Positions 8,734 through 15,863 of a stretch of DNA of 64,000 bases are shown here, piece by piece. The position numbers and the translations under genes are program-made. Position 1 is the first letter of the stretch. Each line of letters opens with the position of its first letter. Below the pieces are notes generated by a model. That model worked only from the letters and a program-made list of their open reading frames with translations, was not told where the DNA came from and searched no databases. The DNA lies in assembly GCF_003399445.1 (NCBI RefSeq), contig NZ_QUQO01000001.1, forward strand, positions 2,291,001-2,355,000. Direction: 5' to 3'. The stretch is from Parvularcula marina (lineage in GTDB: Bacteria; Pseudomonadota; Alphaproteobacteria; Caulobacterales; Parvularculaceae).

Positions 8734-9918
8734 ATGCCCACCCTCACTTTTCATGACGCCGCTCTTCATGGCGGGGCGCTGTTCGGCCCCGGCTTTACAG
8801 GTGCGGGCTGGGCCGCAGGCCAAGCGCTCACGGGCACGCTGACTGTGCCGTTCAGTGAGGTCGGGCCGAGCCTTTTCGAGGATATCGCTGCATTTTGCGC
8901 GGAAATCCCCGAAGGCGGGGCGGTTGGCGGCTATATTGGGTATGAGGCGGCGGCTAGCCTGATGCCGGAGCTGGGACTGCCCGAAGGCCCTGACGGCCTG
9001 CCGGTCGTGCATCTTGTCCGCTATGGGCAGATGAGGCCGTTCGAGCCTGCGCCCGATGCGGCGGCAGCGGATGTGCCGGACCTCACTTCACTGACATCGC
9101 CTGATGCGCAGGATTTTGTGCCCAAAGTGCAGGCGGTCATCGACGAAGTGCTGCGCGGGGAGATCTTTCAGGCAAATATCTCGAGGCGTTTGTCGGCGAC
9201 ACTTCCGGCATCTGAGGGTCTTGGTGCCCGGTTTTTCTCGCGGATGATGGCGCGGGGGGCGGCGCCCTATGCAGCCTATCTTCCCTGTCCGGGTGGCGCG
9301 GTGCTCAGCAATTCGCCCGAGCTGTTCCTTGAAATCAGTGATGGCCATATCGCTGCCGAGCCGGTCAAGGGGACAGCCCCGCGATCTGGCGATCCGATTA
9401 CGGATAAATCTCATGCGGATGCTCTGCTCGCCAGTGAAAAGGACCGGGCAGAGAATATCATGATCGCGGATCTCTTGCGCAACGACCTAGCCAAGGTCTG
9501 CCGCGATCATTCGATCACTGAGCCTGCGATCTGCGCGTTGCGCAGCCTGCCGGCAGTGCATCATCTTTACTCGCGGATCGAGGGAGAGCTGCGTGAGGGA
9601 TGCGGATCGATTGCGGCGCTGGCGGCGGCTTTCCCTTGCGGCTCTGTGACCGGCGCGCCCAAGCATCGCGCGATGCAGGTCATCTCTCGCCTCGAAGGTG
9701 AAGGGCGCGGGCCTTATTGCGGGACGGTGCTTTTCATGCCGCATCAGGGAGCCAATGTTTTCTCTGTCGCAATCCGGACGGCGGCTTTGGCATTTGCGGG
9801 AGAGACCGCCCGGCTGGATTATCGCACCGGCGGCGGCATTACGGCGCTTTCCGATCCGCAGGCGGAATATCTGGAAACACAGGCCAAGGCCTACGGTTTT
9901 GAGGCGATGGTGCGATGA
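8734..9918 (+). CDS. pabB: Aminodeoxychorismate synthase component I
   Basis: Converts chorismate plus ammonia to 4-amino-4-deoxychorismate, the first step to p-aminobenzoate for folate. The motif PVKGT at residues 210-214 (from ATG 8734) carries the lysine that separates PabB (PIKGT) from anthranilate synthase TrpE (PIAGT). Other chorismate-fold landmarks are FQANISRRL, SNSPELFL, KDRAENIMIADLLRNDL, FPCGSVTGAPK and a C-terminal RTGGGITALSDPQAEYLETQAKA. At 394 residues it lacks most of the tryptophan-binding N-domain, as in short PabB proteins. The start is uncertain: ATG 8713 and an earlier frame opening also fit, and no strong ribosome binding site was seen. Its stop overlaps pabA (ATGA), first of four coupled genes. 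Confidence 0.9.
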   Translation: MPTLTFHDAALHGGALFGPGFTGAGWAAGQALTGTLTVPFSEVGPSLFEDIAAFCAEIPEGGAVGGYIGYEAAASLMPELGLPEGPDGLPVVHLVRYGQMRPFEPAPDAAAADVPDLTSLTSPDAQDFVPKVQAVIDEVLRGEIFQANISRRLSATLPASEGLGARFFSRMMARGAAPYAAYLPCPGGAVLSNSPELFLEISDGHIAAEPVKGTAPRSGDPITDKSHADALLASEKDRAENIMIADLLRNDLAKVCRDHSITEPAICALRSLPAVHHLYSRIEGELREGCGSIAALAAAFPCGSVTGAPKHRAMQVISRLEGEGRGPYCGTVLFMPHQGANVFSVAIRTAALAFAGETARLDYRTGGGITALSDPQAEYLETQAKAYGFEAMVR

Positions 9919-10490
9919 TCCTGCTGATCGATCATTTCGACAGTTTCGTGGAGACGCTCGCCCGCTATGCCCGCGAGTCAGGCGCTGCCACCCATGTACT
10001 GCGCGTTGATGATCTCGTGGCCGCTGATGTCGCGGTAGAGGCGCCGCAGGGCATCATCCTGTCGCCAGGGCCGGGGCAGCCTTCCGATACGCCTGAAACG
10101 ATGGCGCTGTTCGAGCTGTTGCCGGAGACGCCGATCCTCGGGGTCTGTCTTGGGCATCAGGCCCTCTGTCAGGCTTATGGCGGGGCGACCGTACCGGCGC
10201 CGCACCCGATGCATGGCCGCGCCAGCCAGATCCATCATGAGGGCGGCGGGCTTTTTGCCGATATCCCGAGCCCGTTTCCGGCCGGGAAATACCACTCTTT
10301 GCTTGGCACACTGCCCGAAGACGGCCCGCTCGACGCGCTGGCATGGGATGAGGAGGGCACGCTGATGGCGGCCCGGCACCGGACGCAGCCGCATTTTGGT
10401 GTGCAGTTTCACCCCGAAAGTCTTCTCACGCCCGCGGGGCGCATTATCATGCGGAACTTTCTGTCCCTGACGGACAAGGAGACTGCATGA
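9915..10490 (+). CDS. pabA: Aminodeoxychorismate synthase glutaminase component II
   Basis: Class I glutamine amidotransferase that supplies ammonia to PabB. DSFVETLARY at the start, SPGPGQP, the nucleophile elbow GVCLGHQALCQAYGG with catalytic Cys78, and the FHPES catalytic His/Glu near the C-terminus are all present. Length of 191 residues is standard for TrpG/PabA. The ATG overlaps the pabB stop, and its own stop overlaps pabC, so stoichiometric translation with PabB is likely. The same family also serves anthranilate synthase, but linkage to a PIKGT-type synthase and to an ADC lyase argues for PabA; it may be amphibolic if no separate trpG exists in the genome. Confidence 0.92.
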   Translation: MILLIDHFDSFVETLARYARESGAATHVLRVDDLVAADVAVEAPQGIILSPGPGQPSDTPETMALFELLPETPILGVCLGHQALCQAYGGATVPAPHPMHGRASQIHHEGGGLFADIPSPFPAGKYHSLLGTLPEDGPLDALAWDEEGTLMAARHRTQPHFGVQFHPESLLTPAGRIIMRNFLSLTDKETA

Positions 10491-11338
10491 TCTGGTGTGA
10501 TGGCGAATTGCTGCCGGACGAGGCGCCGCTGGTCCGGGCACAGGACCGGGGGCTGCTGCTTGGCGACGGGCTGTTTGAGACACTCAAAGTCTCAAAGGGA
10601 CGGGCGCTGTTCCTGACAAAGCACCTCGCGCGGCTGCAGGTCTCCGGCCAGTCGCTCGGTTTCCAGATCAACCGGCACATGCTTCGCAATGGCGTGCATG
10701 AGCTGCTCGAGGCCGAGGGCGCAAAAGATGGCTCCATGCGGATCACGGTGACGAGAGGTCCCGCGCCGCGAGGGCTCTCCCCGGTCCCCGTCTCGGAACA
10801 GACGCCGGTCGTGTTTATCGCGTTTTTTGCAGGCGCCGCGCCCGCCGCCTTGCCCGATGTGCCGGACCGGCTGATCGCCGCGCCCTTTGTGCGTTCCTCT
10901 GGTGCGGTGAGTTCCCGCTACAAAACCCTTTCCTATACGGATAATCTGGCGGCCATGGCTTTTGCCAAGGATGAGCAGGCCGCCGATGTTCTCTTCTTCA
11001 ATGAACGCGGAGAAGTGACCAGCACGACGATGGCGAATATTTTCGTCCGGACCGGGATCGGTTACATGACGCCGCCTTTGTCCGCGGGCATCCTGCCCGG
11101 CATCACGCGCGACGTGCTGCTCGAGGAAGCAGCAGAAGCGGGCATCACTATGGAGGTCCGCCCGTTAAAGCCTGAAGATCTTCGCGACCGGCTACTCTTC
11201 CGGACCAATTCGCTCCTCGGTGTGCGGCCTGCCTGGTTTGACGACCGGACATCGAGCCTGCGTCCGGCGATTGACGAAGATGATGGCCTGCTCGCCAGCC
11301 TTTATCGCCTCGCAGAACGGCGCGAGGAAGGGATATGA
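10487..11338 (+). CDS. pabC: Aminodeoxychorismate lyase (class IV PLP aminotransferase fold)
   Basis: PLP enzyme expected to release pyruvate from aminodeoxychorismate to give p-aminobenzoate. The fold-IV features are GDGLFETLKVSKG near the N-terminus, the PLP lysine K146 in SRYKTLSYTDNL, and FFNERGEVTSTTMANIFV followed by PPLSAGILPGITRDVLLE. The length of 283 residues fits. D-amino-acid and branched-chain aminotransferases share this fold, and lyase identity rests mainly on the context: ATGA overlaps with pabA upstream and the AMP-ligase-like gene downstream. Confidence 0.87.
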   Translation: MIWCDGELLPDEAPLVRAQDRGLLLGDGLFETLKVSKGRALFLTKHLARLQVSGQSLGFQINRHMLRNGVHELLEAEGAKDGSMRITVTRGPAPRGLSPVPVSEQTPVVFIAFFAGAAPAALPDVPDRLIAAPFVRSSGAVSSRYKTLSYTDNLAAMAFAKDEQAADVLFFNERGEVTSTTMANIFVRTGIGYMTPPLSAGILPGITRDVLLEEAAEAGITMEVRPLKPEDLRDRLLFRTNSLLGVRPAWFDDRTSSLRPAIDEDDGLLASLYRLAERREEGI

Positions 11339-12504
11339 AGAATTTCGAGTTCCGCCCCGGCCAGCTGGTCAGGATCGTCGCGGCCCTGACGGCCGATGAG
11401 CTGTCGCGCCGTTTCGGGCGCTATACAGAGACGCTGACCCTGTCGAAATGGGGGGAGGAGACAGCCCTCGGTACTGGCGGCGTAGCGGCAACGGCAGAGC
11501 AGATTGAGGCCTGCGGCGCGCGCATGGCTCAGTTTTTCGGCCATGAAGCCGAAGAGCTTGGCGTCACCGCAAAGGATACGTTCGGTTCAATCGCGGAACG
11601 GCTTGCCGGGCTGATACGGGATGAACTGACAGATTTCCGCTTCCATCCGGCAACGCCTGCCGGTTTTGTCGATACCCGTCACAATGCGGATGATATTTTC
11701 CAGGACGCAGGGGCTGTCGCGAGCCTGATGCAGGGCCGCCGCCGGGTCGTCTCGCTCGTCTCTCCGCATTCGCTGATGGGGCTTGTCTCCACCGTCATGG
11801 CGCCAAACCTACTTGGCTTTGAGGTCATCGATGCGCGTCATCTGGGGCCGGATGAACTCTCCTCGACGGTCAGCTTTGGCGATATTGTGATCGCGACGCC
11901 GACGCTGTGGCGCTATCTTGCCGATACGCTGCCCGGCCTTGCCAACAATGTCATGGGGATGACCTTCGGTGAGCGTTTCGGGCCGGACCTTGCCGCGCGT
12001 CTTCGCTCGCGCGGGATCGGCGCGATGCGCGAGCTCTACGGATCAACCGAAAGCGGGGTCATCGGCTGGCGCGACAGCCCACCCGATCCATTCGTCCTTT
12101 TCGGGCACTGGACCCGGGAAGGGGACAAGGTCATCCGTAAGCGGTCAAATGGGCTCAGCCATGCCATGCTGCCGATGGATAATCTTGAGTGGCAGGAAAA
12201 GAATACGTTCGAACTGGGCGGGCGCCGGGATGGTGCGGTCCAGATCGGGGCAATCAACGTCTTTCCTAATGCGATTGCGGCAATCATCGAGGAGCATGAG
12301 GATGTCGTCTCCTGCAGTGTGCGTGTCTCGCAGCGGCCGGGCGCACTCGACCGGTTGATCGCGGATATCACGCTGAAAGAGGGCTCAACCTCTGACCAGG
12401 GTATGGCCTGGTCGATCGACGAGATCTGCCGCAAAAGATTACGGCCGCCGGAGCGGCCGCGGATCTATTCTTTCTTCATCGAAAAGCAGGGCGGCCCCGC
12501 TTAA
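11335..12504 (+). CDS. Reduced ANL-superfamily (AMP-binding, aryl/acyl ligase-like) protein in the pab operon
   Basis: 389-residue protein with the second half of an adenylate-forming enzyme: MRELYGSTESGVIGW (core A5, YGSTE), a GGRRDGAVQIGAINVFP segment matching the hinge/A8 region (normally GR-x-D-x-x-x-x-x-G-x-x-V-x-P), then AAIIEEHEDVVSCSV. The N-terminal part is short, and where the phosphate loop (SSGTTGxPK) should be there is only GTGGVAATAE without the lysine. The C-terminus ends without a clear GK motif (catalytic lysine). Its start overlaps the pabC stop, so it is the fourth coupled gene. A ligase acting on p-aminobenzoate or another aryl acid is inferred from context; the degenerate motifs also allow a catalytically weak or non-adenylating role. 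Its stop overlaps the convergent next gene by 4 bases. Confidence 0.72.
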   Translation: MKNFEFRPGQLVRIVAALTADELSRRFGRYTETLTLSKWGEETALGTGGVAATAEQIEACGARMAQFFGHEAEELGVTAKDTFGSIAERLAGLIRDELTDFRFHPATPAGFVDTRHNADDIFQDAGAVASLMQGRRRVVSLVSPHSLMGLVSTVMAPNLLGFEVIDARHLGPDELSSTVSFGDIVIATPTLWRYLADTLPGLANNVMGMTFGERFGPDLAARLRSRGIGAMRELYGSTESGVIGWRDSPPDPFVLFGHWTREGDKVIRKRSNGLSHAMLPMDNLEWQEKNTFELGGRRDGAVQIGAINVFPNAIAAIIEEHEDVVSCSVRVSQRPGALDRLIADITLKEGSTSDQGMAWSIDEICRKRLRPPERPRIYSFFIEKQGGPA

Positions 12505-13049
12505 CTGCCGGGCTGGCCTTCTTCAGTGCCTTCAGCTTCTGGCGATTGTGTATCCATAAACGGATCGGTCGGCTGAGTCGGTACGCCAATTGATGTGTTG
12601 GCAGCATTGCGAGCCGCTGCGAGGCGGTTGGCTGCCTGCGCATCAATCGTCCCCAGAGCAAGCCGAGAGTCGTTCGAGCCATCGCCGACAGCCGGCACCT
12701 GCTCACAGACATTCGTGCAGGCAAAGCTGTAGCGCATGTCACCCGCCTGAAGGGTCAGCCGGTTCGCTGTCGGGTTACGGACAGCAACCGTCAGTGTCTC
12801 AATCTTTTCGCCTTCAGGGGAGAAGAGCGACACATTGGTTGAGCCCGGCGTAATGCCGAACAGAATGATTTCGGTCGAAGATTTGACGGTCACATCAGCA
12901 ACGGAAGGGTTGCCGACAATGATGCTGCCAATGGCGCGATCAGTTTGATGCAGCCGGGCGTGATCGATGGTGACCCACATTTCACCAGCCTCAGCAGACG
13001 CAAATAGCGCTGCGAGAGAGAAAAAGACGGAAGCGGACGTTTTCATCAT
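12501..13049 (-). CDS. Secreted protein with CpaC/RcpA-type pilus assembly N-domain
   Basis: 182-residue protein with signal peptide (MMKTSASVFFSLAALFASAEA). The mature N-terminus carries DRAIGSIIVGNPSVADVTVKSS, then LFGITPGSTNVSLFS, which is the 'pilus assembly protein N-terminal' domain also found at the N-terminus of the secretin CpaC in this locus (compare ASDILVSNPGIVDAVIRT there). It has no secretin domain. The remainder, with two cysteines in SFACTNVCEQ and a Pro/Thr/Glu-rich tail, is not recognised. ATG 13049 follows GAGGAACC; the longer frame is less likely. Placement beside the pilin and cpa genes but on the opposite strand suggests a periplasmic partner of the Tad pilus. Confidence 0.75.
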   Translation of the reverse strand: MMKTSASVFFSLAALFASAEAGEMWVTIDHARLHQTDRAIGSIIVGNPSVADVTVKSSTEIILFGITPGSTNVSLFSPEGEKIETLTVAVRNPTANRLTLQAGDMRYSFACTNVCEQVPAVGDGSNDSRLALGTIDAQAANRLAAARNAANTSIGVPTQPTDPFMDTQSPEAEGTEEGQPGS

Positions 13050-13187
13050 GGTTCCTCGGCAAAAAGGCCTAGGTCCGCAATAGATCACCTAATCATCAAC
13101 AAGGCTTTAAGTCTGTTGCGCAGGATTTTTACTGAAAGACAAGGCCTCGGAGGTAGTAAGGGTTAAGACGTTAAGGAATGCGCCCTC

Positions 13188-13913
13188 ATGGCTTCTGAAG
13201 AGCTTAAGAGAATCATCAAAGAAGGTGCAGCCAAAGAGCAAGCGAGCGGATCAGAGCTTTCCTGCTTACGTCCCTTCGAACTTCTTGACGCGGACTGTCT
13301 TGCGGGCCTCGTACTGGCCGAAGAAAAGGTCAGCTATGAGGCAGGCGACACTGTTGTCGTTACCGGACAATTCGACGGCACACTCCTTTATGGATTGATT
13401 TCTGGCACGGCGCGGATCGTCCGCCCGGCGGTGAAAGCCGGTGATTTTGATGTCCAGGAAGCCAATGAGGGCGACGTTGTCGGCCTCGCCGAATTGCTGG
13501 CATCAGGCGAGACTAGCCCGAGCGGCATCGGCATCACTGCGCTGACCGATCTTGAGATCCTACTCTTTGATGGGGATCTGCTGCTTGAGGCGTGCAAGGC
13601 CGACAGGAAAGTCGCCGATGGCCTGTTGCGATATGCCGCCCAGCAATGGCTGGCTGCGAGCCGCCCGGCGGATACCGAAGCGCATCGGGACTTGCGGATT
13701 TATCGTCACCTTATCTCCCTTGCAGAGCGTAATGGCGAGAAAAGCGTCATTCGGGAGATGCCCCGCCACTCACAGCTCGCCGAGCAATGTGGCGTGACGG
13801 ACCGGGATGCAGCGGCGGCTGTTGCGCTCTTGATCGATAAGGGGATTGTCCGCCGCGATTATCCCTCTTTGGTCATTGAAGACATGGCCGCCCTCAGAGC
13901 ATCTGCTTACTGA
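13188..13913 (+). CDS. Crp/Fnr-family transcriptional regulator
   Basis: 241 residues. An N-terminal cyclic-nucleotide-binding fold is suggested by LLDADCLAGLVLAEEKVSYEAGDTVV and GDVVGLAELLASGETSPSG; the arginine/glutamate pair of true cAMP pockets is not evident. A C-terminal winged helix follows (MPRHSQLAEQCGVTDRDAAAAVALLIDKGIVRR), with the recognition helix around VTDRDAAAAV. It is divergent from the CpaC-N-like gene and directly upstream of the pilin gene, so control of the Tad pilus is a reasonable guess. The upstream gap holds closely spaced TTAAG repeats at about 13163-13175. The ligand is unknown. Confidence 0.82.
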   Translation: MASEELKRIIKEGAAKEQASGSELSCLRPFELLDADCLAGLVLAEEKVSYEAGDTVVVTGQFDGTLLYGLISGTARIVRPAVKAGDFDVQEANEGDVVGLAELLASGETSPSGIGITALTDLEILLFDGDLLLEACKADRKVADGLLRYAAQQWLAASRPADTEAHRDLRIYRHLISLAERNGEKSVIREMPRHSQLAEQCGVTDRDAAAAVALLIDKGIVRRDYPSLVIEDMAALRASAY

Positions 13914-13931
13914 GCGCTTTTATATAATCCG

Positions 13932-13946
13932 TTTACGATTTATTTA
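13932..13946 (+). promoter_or_regulatory. Degenerate CtrA-type box upstream of the Flp pilin
   Basis: TTTA-N7-TTTA (13932-13935 and 13943-13946) embedded in a direct repeat of TTTACGAT, about 108 bases upstream of the pilin ATG. Each half differs by one base from the TTAA-N7-TTAA consensus of the CtrA response regulator, which drives pilA in Caulobacter. Binding is inferred. Confidence 0.4.
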
Positions 13947-14053
13947 CGATAGGCGTTCCTGCGTTGCCCGTTTTGTTTACTCCCAGCGTGTAGGACGGGT
14001 TTTGTCTGGAAAGTGCAAGACCAGATACAGTGGTTGGAACTAGGAGTATGATC

Positions 14054-14248
14054 ATGACCAATCTCATTCAGCGCTTCATCAAAGATGAAGACGGCGCCAC
14101 CGCGATTGAATACGGCCTTATCGCTGCACTCATCGCTGTTGCCATCATCACCGCCGTTGGCACGCTTGGCGACCAGCTCGCCGAAGCCTTTGGCGACGTG
14201 AACAAAGGCCTCAAAGACGAAGGCTTCGAAGGCGCGTCCTCCGACTAA
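14054..14248 (+). CDS. flp: Flp/PilA-type pilin precursor
   Basis: Major subunit of the Tad/Flp adhesive pilus. The 64-residue precursor has a charged leader ending in EDG, then ATAIEYGLIAALIAVAIITAVG, the invariant Flp motif with Glu at position +5 after the processing site G/A and a single hydrophobic helix. The prepilin peptidase CpaA gene follows. ATG 14054 is chosen over ATG 14048 because TAGGAG at 14041-14046 is then 7 bases away. A GAAA-capped hairpin and a strong terminator lie downstream, so abundant monocistronic pilin mRNA is expected, separated from the assembly genes. Confidence 0.95.
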   Translation: MTNLIQRFIKDEDGATAIEYGLIAALIAVAIITAVGTLGDQLAEAFGDVNKGLKDEGFEGASSD

Positions 14249-14256
14249 GTCTAAAA

Positions 14257-14276
14257 GCGGGCGCGAAAGCGCCCGC
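14257..14276 (+). terminator. Stable GAAA-tetraloop hairpin after flp
   Basis: GCGGGCGC (14257-14264) and GCGCCCGC (14269-14276) form an 8-bp perfect stem capped by GAAA. No T-run follows, so it may act as a 3' mRNA stabiliser or weak terminator for the highly expressed pilin mRNA. Confidence 0.6.
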
Positions 14277-14357
14277 CTTCAAGACCAGGGTTCAGCTTCG
14301 CTGCGTATCCGTCATGCGTAATTTGGCGGGTCTCCCGGCGGACAAGATCCTAATGAG

Positions 14358-14390
14358 CCGGCCTCCCAAACGGGAGGCCGGTTTCATTTT
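14358..14390 (+). terminator. Rho-independent terminator between flp and cpaA
   Basis: CCGGCCTCCC (14358-14367) pairs perfectly with GGGAGGCCGG (14372-14381) around AAAC, followed by TTTCATTTT (14382-14390). It separates the pilin gene from the assembly operon. Confidence 0.92.
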
Positions 14391-14452
14391 GGGCGGAAAC
14401 CCCGGGTCAATCTTTATGGGTCATAAGGGGGCGGGCAAAAGGATTAACTGAC

Positions 14453-14944
14453 ATGTCTTCGCTTGTCTTTCTGATTTTCCCGGCGCTGATGATCGTCGCG
14501 GCCATCTGTGATGTGAGGAGTTTCCTCATCCCCAACCGGGTGACGGCAGCCATTGCGGCGGCCTGGCCATTCGCGGTTCTGCTGGCTGGCATGGGCATGA
14601 TGGACGCAATGTGGTCCGTCCTTTTGGCGGGCGGTGTACTGTTTTTTTGTTTTGGCCTTTTCGCTTTTGGCTGGCTTGGCGGCGGAGATGCCAAATTGCT
14701 GGCGGTTACAACGCTCTGGATTGGCCCTGCCGTCCTGCCGGCATTCCTCTTCGTCACCGTCATGGCTGGCGCTGGCCTTGCGATTGTTCTGTTGACTTTC
14801 CGGCGTTTTCCTTTGCCAGTCATGGCCTCAACGGTCGGATGGGTCAGCCAGCTTCACGAACGTAAACGCGATATTCCGTATGGCGTCGCGATTGCGGCAG
14901 GCGCGATCTACACTTGGCCGGCAACGGCCTTTTTCCCGTTTTGA
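14453..14944 (+). CDS. cpaA: Prepilin peptidase CpaA (A24 aspartic protease)
   Basis: Inner-membrane peptidase that cleaves the Flp prepilin leader. The 163 residues are largely hydrophobic (about six helices). Both catalytic aspartates sit in the expected contexts: IVAAICDVRSFLIPN (first Asp, about residue 20) and the GGGDAKLL motif (about residue 80), the 'GxGD' signature of TadV/CpaA peptidases. Length is typical for the short Tad-specific peptidases that lack the methyltransferase domain of PilD. It opens the assembly gene cluster, 110 bases before cpaB. Confidence 0.93.
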   Translation: MSSLVFLIFPALMIVAAICDVRSFLIPNRVTAAIAAAWPFAVLLAGMGMMDAMWSVLLAGGVLFFCFGLFAFGWLGGGDAKLLAVTTLWIGPAVLPAFLFVTVMAGAGLAIVLLTFRRFPLPVMASTVGWVSQLHERKRDIPYGVAIAAGAIYTWPATAFFPF

Positions 14945-15054
14945 AGAACTCTTGAGCCGATTGGTGCGTTTCGGGACACGTTATTAACATTGTTTTGAAG
15001 GTTCCCGTCCACTGTGCCCACCGGAAGAGAGTTTACCTTTAAAGGTAAGAGCAC

Positions 15055-15840
15055 ATGAATGTCTCGCGCATACTGATTTTGGTCGTTGCAGTTATCGCCG
15101 GTGGGGGCGCCTTTTTCCTGGCGATGTCAGGGGAGGAAGAGCCCGTAGTGCCGATCATGCAGACAGCTACAAAGCCTGACATTGCGCTGACGAAAGTCCT
15201 CTTTGCGGAAGTCGATGTCCCGCAAGGTATGCCGATCACTGAAGACCAGATGACGTGGGTCAGCTGGCCGTCAAAAGACGTACCCGAATTCTATATCACC
15301 GAGGATCATCAGGAATATCTCGAAGCGCTGCCTGAAATGCGCGCACGCCAGCTTATCCGTGCCGGTGAGCCGATTTATCCTCTGAACACGGTTGCTTACG
15401 GTGATCGCGGCTTGATGGCGGCGATTATGACGCCGGGTATGCGCGCCGTGACGGCACGCTTGCCGGTTGAGAATGTCTCAGGCGGTTTCGTGCTGCCGGG
15501 TGATCGCGTCGATGTTTATGCGACAAGCGAGAATGCCAACAATTATGACTCGTCCGGCCAGAACAATCAGCAGCTCGCGAATAGCCGCATCGTTCTGTCG
15601 AATGTCCGGGTGCTGGCGATTGACCAGATCTTTGAGCAGGACGGTGAGATGAATGCCATTACGGGCAAGACTGTCACGCTCGAAGTGACCCCATCTCAGG
15701 TGCGACCGTTTCTTCAGGCGCGCAGCAGTGAATCCTTAACCCTCATTCTGCGAAGCGTTTTCGAGGATGACCAAAAGGGGACCGACATTGATCAGGCATC
15801 GCCAGATCAGGTTGTCGTGATCCGCTACGGGCAGGGGTGA
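15055..15840 (+). CDS. cpaB: Flp pilus assembly protein CpaB/RcpC
   Basis: Periplasmic assembly factor thought to act with the secretin. An N-terminal transmembrane anchor (ILILVVAVIAGGGAFFLAMSG) precedes an SAF-type domain (TKVLFAEVDVPQGMPITEDQMTWVSWP, LIRAGEPIYPLN), then the RcpC/CpaB domain with RAVTARLPVENVSGGFVLPGDRVDVY, highly characteristic of the family. Length 261 residues is normal. AAAGGTAAGAG lies just ahead of the ATG. The upstream gap contains TTAACATTGTTTTGA (TTAA-N7-TTGA), a degenerate CtrA-type box at about 14985-14999. cpaC follows within a few bases. Confidence 0.93.
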   Translation: MNVSRILILVVAVIAGGGAFFLAMSGEEEPVVPIMQTATKPDIALTKVLFAEVDVPQGMPITEDQMTWVSWPSKDVPEFYITEDHQEYLEALPEMRARQLIRAGEPIYPLNTVAYGDRGLMAAIMTPGMRAVTARLPVENVSGGFVLPGDRVDVYATSENANNYDSSGQNNQQLANSRIVLSNVRVLAIDQIFEQDGEMNAITGKTVTLEVTPSQVRPFLQARSSESLTLILRSVFEDDQKGTDIDQASPDQVVVIRYGQG

Positions 15841-15863
15841 TTATGATCCGGCTAGGAAATAAA

